Source: Panorpa germanica (taxonomy: Eukaryota; Arthropoda; Insecta; Mecoptera; Panorpidae). Taken from it: a DNA stretch of 64,000 nucleotides. The DNA is taken from assembly GCA_963678705.1 (NCBI GenBank), contig OY783216.1, positions 9,486,001-9,550,000 of the forward strand, in the 5' to 3' direction. How positions within the stretch are numbered: the stretch's first letter is position 1; the number at the start of each line of letters is the position of its first letter. This document shows positions 36,204-48,699 of the stretch, one piece after another. The notes below the pieces were generated by a model. It made no database searches. It had not been told where the DNA came from and saw only the letters and a program-made list of their open reading frames with translations. The position numbers and the translations under genes are program-made.

Positions 36204-39200
36204 ATGTTCAGAATGTTAACGTCAAAGACTTTTTTACGAAAGACGAAACGAGGAAATATTTTAAAGGTTAGTATAATATTGAGGTTATATATACAAACAT
36301 TGAATGTATCATTAAATAATAATTATTTTTTAGATTGTACGCGAACACTATTTAAGAGATGACATTTGGTGTGGATCTCATATCTGCACTCTTTGTATTC
36401 AAAAAGACAATGATTTAGTCTTAGACGAACCAACTTCGAAGAGTACGCTTTTCCCAGAAAAGCATTATATTTTACTTGACACAAATGTAGTTCTAGATCA
36501 GATAGATGTTTTGGAAGAAGATGCTATTAGTAATGTAATTATTTTACAAACGGTATTAGAGGAAGTGAAACATAAGAGCTCGTCTGTATACAAGCGCTTA
36601 AGAGATCTGATAGGAAATCCATCCAAAAAGTTTTACGTGTTTGTTAATGAACATCATAAGTATGTTAGCATTGGTATTATTATTTTCTTTCTTTCTCGAA
36701 ATAATGTTTTTTCTATGTGTAAATGTAATCTGGTTTTTTTTAACAGAGATACTTACGTTGAACGAAAACCCGCTGAAAAAGCAAATGATAGAAATGATAG
36801 AGCCATTCGAGTTGGTTGTGCTTGGTACAATAAGCACTTGGCCACTTCTGATAAAAAGATTAAAGTAGTTCTTCTTACTGACGATGTGGATAATAGACAG
36901 AAAGCTCTAAGTGAAGGTTTATCAGCATCTTCTGTCACATCATATATTAAGAGTTTTAAAGACTGTCCTAGTATTCAAGACAAATTATCCAAACGAAACT
37001 ATGATGATGGAGGTGGCAAAGCACTTTATCCAGCACATTTAACACCAGTTCAGATACACGAAAAAATTCGTGCGGGAAAATTATTGCAGGGTAGTTTCCA
37101 AGCATCACGGGAAAATTATATGGAGGGTTGGGTTAAAGTTGAAAATCAAGAAAAGCCAGTATGTATTAATGTGTACAATATCATATGTTTGATAAATTGC
37201 AGTCAATTTCATTCATTTTTGTTTCGTTTAGATATTGGTTGTTGGATTCGTTGGAATGAATCGATCTGTTGATGGGGATACAGTAGCATTAGAAATGTTA
37301 CCTGAAGACAAATGGAGTGGCCCTAGTGGTTTAGTACTACAAGATGAATCCGAAGTAGCAGAAGGAGAGGAACCTCCAGAAAATATATCCTCACAAACAC
37401 AAACTGAAAGAATTCCTACTGGTCAAATCGTAGGTATTATTCGTCGTAGATGGCGTCAGTATTGCGGCGTTCTCCAACCTAATTTAGTAAAAGGATCCAC
37501 TAGGCACTTATTTGTACCAGCTGAGCGCAAAATACCAAAGGTTCGAATTGAAACTCGTCAAGCAGAAGGATTGTGTTCTCAACGGATAATAGTTGCAGTT
37601 GACTCTTGGCCAAGACATTCCAGATATCCATTAGGCCATCTTGTAAGAGCCTTGGGGCCTCTAGGAGATAAGAATACGGAAAATGAAGTTTTGCTTCTAG
37701 AACATGATGTACCACATAGCAAATTCTCTGAAGCTGTTCTTGCTTGTTTACCGAAGTTACCATGGATAATAACACCTGAGGTAGGTGTTTATATTTTAAA
37801 CTACTACTTATGTTATATAATTTCCGATTTCATATTTCTTACACTACAAAATTTAAAATAAATGAAAAAGTGAAATCAAGAATCATATTTTCTTGTATTA
37901 AGTTAACACACGATACGACAAAAATATTTGCGACGAATAAATTAAATAAATTATTTCAAAACAGTTGAACGTGATGAATAATATTAATTATTATTTTTGT
38001 AAATCCCATGGTTAACTTAAGGAATTCATTTCATTTATATCAGCATCCGTGTCACTTGCTGCCTCACCATCACTGGGAAACAAATTTGGCACATTCATGG
38101 CATTGGCAATATTTGTTTCACCACCAACACTGCTAGATGAAGTAGATTCGCCAAATAGCGCTTGCATCATACAACTAATTTCACTATGAAGGTTACTAGA
38201 AATGCTTGTGCTACTGGTGCTGTCTCTATTTGCCACGGTGGATGATGGATCAGTCATGATTGGCGCATTCGTTGGCACATCTGTTGAATCTTGGGCTTGG
38301 GTTAAATCAATGTATTCAATTGGTAAAAGTACTGTGCCGAAGTTATGAACGTTGGCTAATAGTTTGTACTGTTTTTCTAAAAGAGCTATAGGGTATAATG
38401 TTACAGAATTCTTGGGGTCAGTTGGGGTAGAAATATTTCGAAGTGTATTCATTGGTGTTTCTGGAGGTCGACGGCGTTTATAAGGTCTTGCAGTTCTTTT
38501 AATGGATACTGAAAATTTATATAAGATTTTTGCGAACTAATATGCTGCTAAGTATATTATTAGTATAGTTTACATGTTACCTGTATTTAAACTAGGAGAT
38601 ATTGGTTTAGCTTTAGAGCACGGTGTTACACTTGAATTTTCTGGTACAGGGTTTATTTTATTATTGGATGAAAGCTGATTTGATCCTCGCGATTCTAGTC
38701 CCGATGTACATGTCAGTAAGTTCTCTAAAGTTGTGTGCCTTTTCTTTAAAAGGAACAAACAAATGATAAGCATTTTAAATATTCATTTTTTGTTTAATAC
38801 TTTATTTTTACCCGAATATCATTTAGGAAGTTTTCGAGCTTGGTAATGTTTTTCGAATGTTTAAAAGCACCCCAGCGCGCATGTAGAAATACATCAAATC
38901 TCTGAAGAACTGATTCCATTTCTTTTTTCTCTGAAAATTAAATAGAGGAGTACGATATACGGTAGTGCCTACATAAATTTACTTTATTTCATTTACTTTT
39001 TTTTAAATAATTACCTTCATCTTGTAGTTCTGGAAATATTTTAATATATTTCTCAATTTCTTCTTTAACGTTGTCCATTTGAAACTCTAACGTTTTAATT
39101 CCTTCCTTTATATGTTTTGATTCTAAATGGAGACACTTTAGTTCCCCGTATACAGCCATCAGTCTTTCTTGTGAAACGCTAAAATGGTTTGCATAGCTTT

Positions 39201-41762
39201 ATAAACAACTTAGGTATTTTATCAAAAACTGTTAAGTACAGAGATGGCAATTTAATGAAAAAATAACAAATACCTCGGGTAATCGATTACAGATCCTGTT
39301 TCAAGTATATTGTCAATAAAGCTCAAAAGATATTCTATTTGATCTACAATTTCTTTTAAGGTTTCTGGCGATTGCCACTCCATCCAGTCGACGCTCTCGC
39401 TGGCGTTCGACGAATCGGAAACAGACCGTTCGGAAAATTCATCGCTCATAAGCGTCGAGCCTTTTTTTCTAAATAGTACACGGATGCGATTCATAATTCC
39501 TCGATGTTTTCCGCTCCTTGAGAGATTTTCACATGATAATTTAGGATTCATCGGTTCTGTTAAATATACACTTGTACAATTTTAATTTTTTTAATTAAAA
39601 TTTTTTATTTTACAACAATTTTTTATTAGAGATCCATGTTTAAAGAAATGAAACAAAACAATACTATATCATATTTTATTTCGAGCTACTTGGACTTCTA
39701 ATGTTATAACAATTTTTTTGACATATTGCTATAGGAGTATGTGTGTTGTTTACCTATAGATGTTTTGTTTTCGTTTTAGGATGTAGAAAAGCGAGTTGAT
39801 CTACGGCATGTTGATGTTTGCTCTGTGGATCCTCCAGGATGTACAGATATCGACGATGCGTTACATTGTAAGCCAATGGAAAATGGAAACTTTGAGGTAT
39901 ATATTAATTTGATTTGATGCGACATACAATTATTAATGTTTTGTTTGACACACATATTTATTAAAACAGGTAGGTGTTCATATTGCCGATGTATCGCATT
40001 TCATTAGACCTGGAACAGCAATTGACCAGGAAGCTGCTTTACGAGCCACTACAGTTTATTTGGTAGATAGGCGTATCGACATGGTTCCTGAACTCCTTAG
40101 TTCAAATCTGTGTTCACTTCGCGGTGGAGAGGAACGTTTCGCATTTTCCGTTATTTGGGAAATAGATTCTGACACAAACGTTCTAAGTACAAAATTCCAT
40201 AAAAGTATCATCAAGTCGCGTAGTGCAATGACGTATGAAGAAGCACAGCTCAGAATCGATGACCCAAATCAACAGGATGCTATAGCAGTATCATTAAGAG
40301 GATTAAACTCTCTGGCTAAAAAATTAAAAAGGAAGAGAATTGACAAAGGGTACGACGTTGCTTAATCATCAATTATCCATTACTTATTATGTTATTAACT
40401 TATTACTTTTTTAGTGCTCTTGTTCTGGCATCTCCAGAAATCAGATTTCAAGTTGATTCTGAAACTCACGACCCAATTGATGTTGAAGCAAAAAAACTTC
40501 GTGAAACTAATTCTATGGTTGAAGAGTTTATGTTGTTAGCTAATATTTCAGTAGCTGAAAAAATAGAGAAAGAGTTTCCGGAGTGTGCAATGCTTCGTCG
40601 TCATCCGGCTCCACCTAAAGAAAATTTTGATCCACTCGTTAAAGCTGCTCGACATCAAGTATGTTTTTTGAACAATCAATCATTGAAAATCTTAACACAA
40701 TTTACAAAACAAATATTTTTTTAATCTAGGGCTTTGATATTAATATCGACTCTGGGAAGGAACTTGCCAATTCCTTGGATTTTGCAGTAAAGAAGGATAA
40801 TGCTTATTTTAACACAATGTTAAGAATTTTGGCGACGAGGTGTATGATGCAAGCTGTATACTTTACAAGCGGAACAATACAAAACGATGAATATTTTCAT
40901 TATGGTTTGGCTGCACCTATATACACCCATTTCACTTCTCCGATAAGAAGGTAAAAATTTATTTCCATTAATGTAATTTAATTAATTTAAAATCTAATGC
41001 GCTATTTTACATTTTAGATATGCAGATGTAATAGTGCATCGATTGCTCGCCGTTTGCGTCGGCGCTGATAGTACATATCCGCAATTGTTAGACAAACGTG
41101 GAAATTCCAATTTATGTATTAATCTTAATTTCCGTAATCGGATGGCCCAGATGGCAGGAAGAGCGTCAGTTGCTTTGCACACACATTTGTTCTTCCGTGG
41201 AAAAGTTCAAAATGAAGAAGGGTATGAAAAATAGGATTTCATCAATCAATTAAACATTGCTGTTATTTGTATAAGTTATATTGAATAATTTTGTTTTTAG
41301 ATATGTCTTGTTTGTACGCAAAAATGCACTACAAATTTTAATTCCAAAGTATGGGTTGGAAGGTACTTTATATCTTGGAAAGAGTGATAAAAGTAAAGCA
41401 GCTCCAGGCGAAGTTCAGTTCACATATAACGAAGAAGTAAGTTTTTTTTCATAAACTTGTATATATGAGTAAAGTTTTAAATTTATTATATTTTTAAATA
41501 ATTGCAGGATCAATCTCAAAGCTGTGGAGATGTTATATTTAGAGCATTCGACCCGGTGACAGTACAATTAAGTTTAGACAACAGTAATGTTCAAAGAGAA
41601 CGTTTAGTTTTTAAATTAGTTTATCCCGTAATTGCTGGCTTTAGTATACCATCACAAGAATGCAAAACAGAAGATGTTGAGATGGATGAAGATAAATCAC
41701 CAAAGCGGAAGGAAGTTACTCCAAGTGAAAGCAAAAATAAAAAGAAAAAGAAAAAATTGTAA
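36204..41762 (+). CDS. Dis3: DIS3 (Rrp44), catalytic subunit of the RNA exosome
   Basis: Eleven exons: 36204-36266, 36334-36659, 36747-37158, 37232-37780, 39780-39896, 39970-40349, 40415-40658, 40730-40950, 41018-41221, 41301-41436 and 41508-41762; phases are consistent and sum to 968 residues. The second ATG (36213, [14 protein letters not shown]) fits the family start better. DIS3 degrades RNA 3' to 5' and also cuts internally. The CR3 cysteines are C34, C39 and C42. The PIN domain follows, with LLDTNVV (Asp70), [10 protein letters not shown] and LLTDDVDN acidic residues kept, so endonuclease activity is expected, as in DIS3 and unlike DIS3L. Cold-shock domains cover roughly 230-440. The RNB domain has the Mg-binding [15 protein letters not shown] (Asp473, 475, 476), [18 protein letters not shown] and [20 protein letters not shown]. 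An S1 domain and a Lys-rich tail end the protein. Intron 4 (37781-39779) contains a gene on the other strand. Confidence 0.97.
38012..39551 (-). CDS. Unrecognised 406-residue coiled-coil protein nested in DIS3 intron 4
   Basis: Five exons on the strand opposite DIS3: 39274-39551, 39015-39178, 38812-38930, 38581-38743 and 38012-38508; phases agree (1221 nt, stop TAA). The basic N-terminus ([12 protein letters not shown]) is followed by a Ser-rich acidic patch. Residues about 95-185 are helical and coiled-coil-like ([52 protein letters not shown]). Then come a Ser/Pro/Asn-rich linker, a basic [12 protein letters not shown] that could be a nuclear localisation signal, and an acidic Ser/Thr/Asp-rich C-terminus. 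There is no membrane segment. The layout suggests a nuclear or cytoskeletal adaptor, perhaps of the chromosome or spindle machinery, but that is only inference. A possible acceptor just upstream of the ATG suggests a 5' UTR exon. Confidence 0.7.
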
Positions 41763-41964
41763 AATAAATTTGATACATTTGATTATTTTTTTTTTCATTA
41801 TAATAAAAATATATAAGTGTATTTTTAAAACTATGGTTTATAAATAATAATTTTGTTTTACCGTGTTAATAAAACATTTTTATATTGTTAAAAGCTTTTT
41901 TTAGTTAATTAATCCATTCCTGTACTGTACATACATTTTTATTTTTTGTTATAAATTTAATACT

Positions 41965-44900
41965 TTACGCCCTAGAGTTCCCCCTTTCTAAAAAAGAAGG
42001 AATTGGATCCGTGGGGCCTGGAATGGAATTTTGCGAATATCTTTGCGCACGTTGTTTCTTTGCTTTTACACATTTATAGCCTACAACAACAGCTACAATC
42101 AAAACTAATGCTGTTAGGCCGATACATAGCCCCACGACACTAGACGCACGCCATTCTAAAAAAAAGAAACATTTCGTTTAAATTTTTACTAAAAATTCTT
42201 AAAAAATAAAATATGTTCGTTATTTTTTTTACCAGCAATGAAAATATTCTCTTTGATATTTTGAAACACAATGATTTCTTCATTAATGCTTTGAATGCGA
42301 GCGGCACATTCCCACCGGCCGATATCCTCACTATTGGCGTATATGGTGAGACTGCATTTTCCCTCTTTTAGGTTGACGTGACTTCTATAAGATTTTGGGA
42401 AATATTCTAATGGAGATGCTACATGGAAAACTACAAAGAAAAAAAGTACTTTATTAATGTTTGACTCCTGAATTATAGGCAACAATATATACACTCAGTT
42501 TATAAAATTAATGATGTACCTTCACCATCAGGTCTAACAAATCTACAATAATCAATGCTTTGACTATTTACAGTTCTGCAAGCTATAATGTAAGTTACAT
42601 CAACTCCTATTTTAATATCAGAGTCAGGAATAAGGTGAGTATCTGTAAAAGAAATAGGAATACGTAAAACGTAAAATGTTAAGTATAAAAAATTAAACCA
42701 TTGTCTTACCGTAAACATTTACTTTTATCCTTGACATCAAATTCTTTTGTCCAACAACGTCCATGTGACATTCCCATTTTCCGATGTCCAGTTTGCTTGC
42801 TTTAAATAACGTTATTTTGCATTCTCCAAATTCAAACCCAGCACCTGCATATTCATATTCTTCATATTTTTTATTAGGCTGTGGATTAAATACAGTTCCG
42901 TTAGGATTTCGAATCCAGCAGCTCTGCAGGGAAGCTCTGGTCCTGCAGCTAATTGTTAGAGGCTCGTCCTTGACAACATCAACTTCTGATACGCTAATTA
43001 TTGGTAATTTAGTTTCCGCTGAGAAATATTAATTAAAAGTAAAATAAATTACTAGACCTAAAAATAACATTAAACATATTTTGGACCACAAACTTTTTTC
43101 ATCTCCAACGTGCAGGAAAGCAGCTCTCACTGGATTCTTTTCTTCTTCATGGACAACGCATTTCCAGAACCCTTGATCTTCACGCTCAGGATTTTTGATG
43201 CTAATTCCGCAATCATTTATCTTTTTCTCAGGATAATAGCCAATACTGTTATACGATTCGTAGCCTGCTCCAAAGTAGCTATAGCGCTCGTGGCCGATTC
43301 CCTGATTGACATTAATTATAACGCCGTCAGGACGCTCGAAATAACAGTGCTTGATATACAGGGAATTAATGCTACAGAGAAGATTCCAGTGACTTGAAGA
43401 GTTAGTTACAGATGATGTAAAAGTGACGGAAGATGTAAAAGATGGATCTGAAATTTTATTTTATTTTTAAAGTAGGTATCATATAACAAAGATAACTCAA
43501 GATTTTCTAACTTGGCTTTACCTTTGGATTTTACTTCAGTAAATGTTTCAATTACTTCGGCCGTTCCTAGAACCCCATAAATTGCTTTCCAAGTACCTAG
43601 ATCATTTGAAGTTACTGGATTAAGCTTGACTGTGCATTGCTTGGTCTGAATTTCACTAAGGTCTCCATTTGGATGTTCATGGCGACACCAGGTTGTCTCT
43701 TTGTTGTCAGTCAGACGAAGCGACAGAGTTGATTCTTCACCGACAGTTACTTCAACAGTTTCTGGAATGGTGGAAATCAGCCCACCTAACAAAAAGAAAG
43801 TCATAAGTTTCTAAGTCGAAGATGCGTAAAAAATCGAGTTACTCTTTATAGAACATACTTTCTACAGTAATTTTGAAGGAGGCAGAAAGATAATGGTTGT
43901 CACTAGTTGCTGCGCGTAACGTCCAGGTGCCGCTACTCGATGAATCAATCTTCTTAATATTCACACCACATATATTATCATTGTGGTTGTTCCAATATTC
44001 CACAGTAGGCACTTCTCCTACAGGTTCGTCTTTCATCAATGGTAAGATTAAACCATTTGGTTTTTTCACATCACATAGCAGGATATTTAAATACTCATCT
44101 AAAGGATCTTTAAAGCGTAAATATACATCCTGCCCTTCCACCACTACCAACTCCTGTGTTATACCATCAACTGCATCTGAAATATGAATGTTTTTTTTTA
44201 CTTTTCATTTCTTATGATTCAATATGTGCTTGTAAACTTATTTTTTAATTTTAGATGTTTTATTTTTTAAATATTCCTGTGTCAACTGTAGACTAATAAG
44301 TAATCAATTTTATTTTTCTTTGTACAAAACATTAATAAAATCAAAACAGTATGTGTTGCACGAACCATATTAAGTTGCATGACCCAAGAATATCTCCTAT
44401 AATGTAGTGACTTTTTGCAAAATAATTGGACTGAAAGTCAACTTTACCAATAGACTTCTTTAACAAGTGTTTTTTTTTAACAAAGCTATATTCCTTATTT
44501 TATTGATTAATCAAGCTAAATCTAGCTAAAAACTAATATAGGACTGAGTATATAATAACTAGAATTTAAGATGGTTTGTTCATTCATTGTTCTGTATTTG
44601 TAAAGTAAATACCAACGTTTATATTGTAACCATATTGTATTATTATCATCGTTATTATTTTATTAAATAAATGTATTAAACAAATTATATGATTCTTTAT
44701 AATCCTGACAAGAAACTAAGGTATTACATGGTTGAATCGACATATGCCCAAATACAAATAAGAGTACATTGATTCCACATCAGAAGTGCGGATAGGTCTC
44801 TTGTCTTCCACAATAAATAAAAATTTTAATAATTATTAAAACGATTCCCCGTTAACTACCAAAAGTGTTTAAAGTTATTAATGCATTTTAATCTGTAATT

Positions 44901-47484
44901 TATTGATAAATTTTACAGCTGGCAATAATATCAGTTAAAGCAGCTAGAGAATTTGGTTACAAGAGAGATACCATACTAACCTTGAACAACTGCTGTAAAT
45001 GGTTGTTTGGTATTTAGCAAATATGTGTCTTCTCCACTTTTCTTAATCGAAACCTCAGACATTAAAATAAATTCTCCATTTGTTTCTACATTAGGATTAA
45101 TTTTAATTTTACACCATTCTAAGAAATAGCTATCTGGAGTTCCTGCGAATTGAATTTCTTCTGGAAGGTTTTCTGATAAATTGGGATAAAGTTCGAATTT
45201 TTCTTCTTGACCATTTTTCTGCTTTTGTACTATACTGCAAATACTTAATTTTCCATTATCCTCGTTTTCTATCGCTACTATTCCTTGACCGTTTGTTTTT
45301 GTTTCAATAAGTTTATGATCCAAAGTTATTTCCTTAATTTGGGTTTCCTCTGAAAAATAAAGTCGTTATAAAATAACATTTTGGGTAAGTTGTAAATTAT
45401 CTACGCGTTATGTACCTATTACAGTTATTTTAACAGTTGCTGAGTAGAAATAATAACTGCTATTGGACGCTTCAAGAATCCAATCTCCACTTTCGGATAA
45501 ATCAATGTCCGAAATATGAACTCCGCACAAATTATCGTTATTATTATTCCAATATCTCAATGGACCAGAAGTTGTACTTGGTAACAAGTTTGTTGTTTCT
45601 TTTGCAGGATTAGTTATTGTACATCGACCATTTTGTAGTCCTTGCATTTCTTTCGTGAGTTGGAAATATACATCTTTCGATTTTATAGCAGTAATACTTT
45701 CTAAATCAGTATCTACTTTATCTGTAACAGAGTTATTAAAATAATAATAAACAGTATATTTTCTTGTTACTTTAGAAGTATACCATTCAGGGGCAACTAA
45801 ATTTATTTATTTGATTTATTGCTATATGGATTCACGCACTATTGATGGATGAATAAATTAAAAAACTAACCTTTGATAATAAGAGCGAATTCTATTTCTT
45901 TTGTTTCTTCTTTTTGTGCAGTTTCTTCCGTATCATCTAGTATTTGAGACTTCGTCGTGATCTTATGAATTCCAATAGTCCGCCAATCCGGAACAATGTA
46001 CAGTTGACACTTTTTTGGCGTGAATATGCCGCAATTGAAACGGTATTGTTTTGGAAGGTATTCAGATTCATCTGGATATAATGTATACGTTTGTTGCCCT
46101 TCCAGATTATCCGGTATTGTAACAGTAGAGCTAAGAAGTTTTTTGTTTTCATCAAATGTACCAACATCAATATATATTGTGACTTCAGATTGTCCTATAT
46201 AATCGATAACTTCTGCTCCTATAATCATTTAAAACACAAAACATATAAGCGCTTTTATTTTCTTGCAAGTGATATTACAATAAAAATGTAATTAAGTTGC
46301 CAGACCTGTAAACAAATATTTCATGCGAAATAGTCCATACTCGAACGAAGGTTTGAAACCAAGATAAATGACTTCAACAAACGAATATTAAAAAATAATT
46401 TTGATAAGAATAAATTGATACTTCTTGATCCACTTTTAATTTTATCATAAAAGTAATAGAATTGATATGGGATAACAATGTTTTTGGACTTGTTGCGTAA
46501 AATGTCATTGTAATTATCACTTAATTAGTGTTACAATTGCACCATAAAATATCTACGTACGAAATTAAGATCGTATCTTGATTTAGATACGATGCGGTAG
46601 TCAAACAACGAAATTCCAATGGTGGCTATACATGTAACGGTTTACCTGTATGTGATGAATCTGTATAGTTATCCAGGCAATAACCGCTCCGGTTTAACTG
46701 TGAATAACATCATTTTCTGATGTAACTGGATATAAATGAAGAACCCATTTAGTATCACAACCCGTAGGGGGCAATATTACACATTTTTAACGTAACCAGT
46801 CATTCATTTATTTTTAGTGATAATTATACTCAGAGATGTGCACAAATGCTTTTCAAAAGCATTTAAATACAAAATGCAAATACATCGTTATTTTCCTATT
46901 TCAAATACAAAATAAAAAATAAATTTCATGTTAGTATATTTAAATACAAAATACGTATTTTAAAAATACTTTTGAGAAAATAGAATACTCTTTATGTTAC
47001 TAATATAAATGTTATTTTTTTTAATAATTATGAGAATTTACATAAAATATATATGTTAATTATGTCATGGATTTTAATATTAATATTTGTTCAAATAATT
47101 TATCTTTCATTTTTCGTTGATGAGGTCTCATTATCATTCCACCAAACGAAAAGAGACGTTCTACTGAGGCAGAACTTGGCAAACAGGTGTATTTTAAAAA
47201 TATTTTCTTTATAAACCAATCCACCTGTCGGAGTAATAGTGATAGAAAAGTCACAAAATAGGACACTCCACCAAATTGTTTACTGGAGATTGAACACAAA
47301 AATAACTTAACTGTAATTCAATAAGAGATATGCAAAAATAGGGTTACAAAACGTTTTAAAAATAGAAAACACCATAAGCTTTTACAAATTATTGTTGAAT
47401 AAATATAAACAAATGGGGGTACATACCACTTGGACTTAAACCACATAATATCACAAAGACCAGAACAAATTTGCCTGGTCCCAT
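41965..47484 (-). CDS. Type I membrane protein with about eight Ig-like modules
   Basis: Eleven exons: 47427-47484, 45871-46218, 45416-45721, 44981-45349, 43859-44176, 43522-43785, 43094-43447, 42710-43018, 42520-42642, 42233-42430 and 41965-42155; 945 residues. Every intron is phase 1, as in shuffled Ig modules. The first exon is a signal peptide (MGPGKFVLVFVILCGL). Modules show Cys and Trp patterns of Ig folds: CWIRNPNG with GKWECHM in one, CYFERPDG with GFWKCVV in another, YCRFVRPDG with GRWECAA in the last. The final exon encodes one membrane helix (GLCIGLTALVLIVAVVVGYK) and a ~35-residue cytoplasmic tail. Modules 1-2 and 3-4 repeat as a pair. It is probably a cell-surface adhesion or recognition protein; I do not recognise the family name. 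It is convergent with DIS3, with only 202 bp between the stop codons. The 43094 donor (gtttgt) is weak. Confidence 0.85.
44177..44980 (-). other. Intron of the Ig-module gene, nothing recognised
   Basis: An 804-bp AT-rich intron between the exons for modules 3 and 4. Neither strand shows a repeat or ORF I can name. Confidence 0.6.
46831..47300 (-). mobile_element. Decayed hAT-family transposon fragment in the first intron of the Ig-module gene
   Basis: The minus-strand frame 47060-47299 ends with the hAT C-terminal dimerisation signature (CLPSSASVERLFSFGGMIMR, then MKDKLFEQILILK). The DNA end at 46831 reads cagagatgtgcacaaatgct, a CAGAG-type hAT terminus, followed by subterminal repeats of aaatacaaaatac. 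The rest of the transposase and the other terminus are missing or unreadable. Confidence 0.75.
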
Positions 47485-48699
47485 GATTACTCCTTTTTTT
47501 ATTTAGTTAAAACACAGTCTTGATGCAGCGCCAATGATTTTCACTTACGATGTGATCAGAATTTTACCTTATTCACAAAAACTTATCACTAGTATCGCCC
47601 TATTGTATTGGAATCATGTATGTGATCTAATCAGACTGATTAAACTTGATCCGGATAATAACTCGTACTAAATAATTAGATCTTCATGTCATATCTATCA
47701 TACGGTAGATCAATTGACCTAATCATTGTTCTTTATTGTTAAGAAAATTGATGATAAACTTATGCACATTTAAATCGCTAAAAAGAGAAACATATATAAA
47801 TTGTAAATATATTTATTAACCTCTCTTTCTAATAAGTAACACACCCTTCTTCTTGTCTAAATTCCAGCCTTTAAAACCGATTTTTGACGAGTTTAGCATA
47901 CCTAATTACACTATCACCCGACCTTAAATATGTTGACAAATTAAATACTTTGAGGCAGAGTTCAAGTAATCTAATTTGGAGTCATCCATAAATTAAATCA
48001 CACAAATTCCATGGTTTCTTAAAAACCGACCCTCACCCTTGATGTTTAAAGTCTGATTTTACATTAGATGTGACGTCACTTTGTGTGCAACAGCAATTTT
48101 AATTATTTCAGATACAATTTTGTCAAAATTTATATTATTAAGCATGCATACGCACCAACTAAATTAACTAAACTTAAGTTAAAACACAAATGTGAAAAGG
48201 AATGATTAAACGTGAACCTGAAATCTAGATTACAATATTAAATAAAAACTGTAAATTAAATATCAAAACAGTGAGTGGGAATGAGGCTTTACTGAAACGA
48301 TATAATCAGGAAATGCCATAGAAGTATTGTTCGTTCTAATGGAACATTTCGTGGACAAACTGTTTCAGTTCCGTACTTCATTTTACTTATATTTGTTATC
48401 TACTATTAAATATTGCAAGTTGTATTATATTCTTTTTTGTCAGTATAGTTTATAAAAGAATTGTTCAAATAAATGTTTTTTTTTAATTAAAAATGAAAAC
48501 AATTAGTACACGTTTTTTAATTTGTAATCTTTTATAATCGCTACGTGACAAAATATGTTTTATGATAACAATATAAAAATGACAATAGAAATAATGAATA
48601 TCATAGTTTGTTGCTAACAAACATAAATTTACAAATAATTGATAACGATGAGGATTGATTATTTGAAATCAAAAGCATCATCGGTTGATTGTCTTTTCT
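47485..48699. other. Intergenic DNA between the polycystin 3' end and the Ig-module promoter
   Basis: 1.2 kb, AT-rich. It should hold the polycystin 3' UTR and polyadenylation site (minus strand; a TTTATT signal lies near 48490) and the promoter of the Ig-module gene. No ORF or repeat is named. Confidence 0.55.

Noticed and set aside
43897-44187. 96-codon plus-strand frame (also 42784-43032 and 43110-43397)
   Set aside because: Shadows of the minus-strand Ig-module exons, which show Cys/Trp Ig patterns and uniform phase-1 introns.
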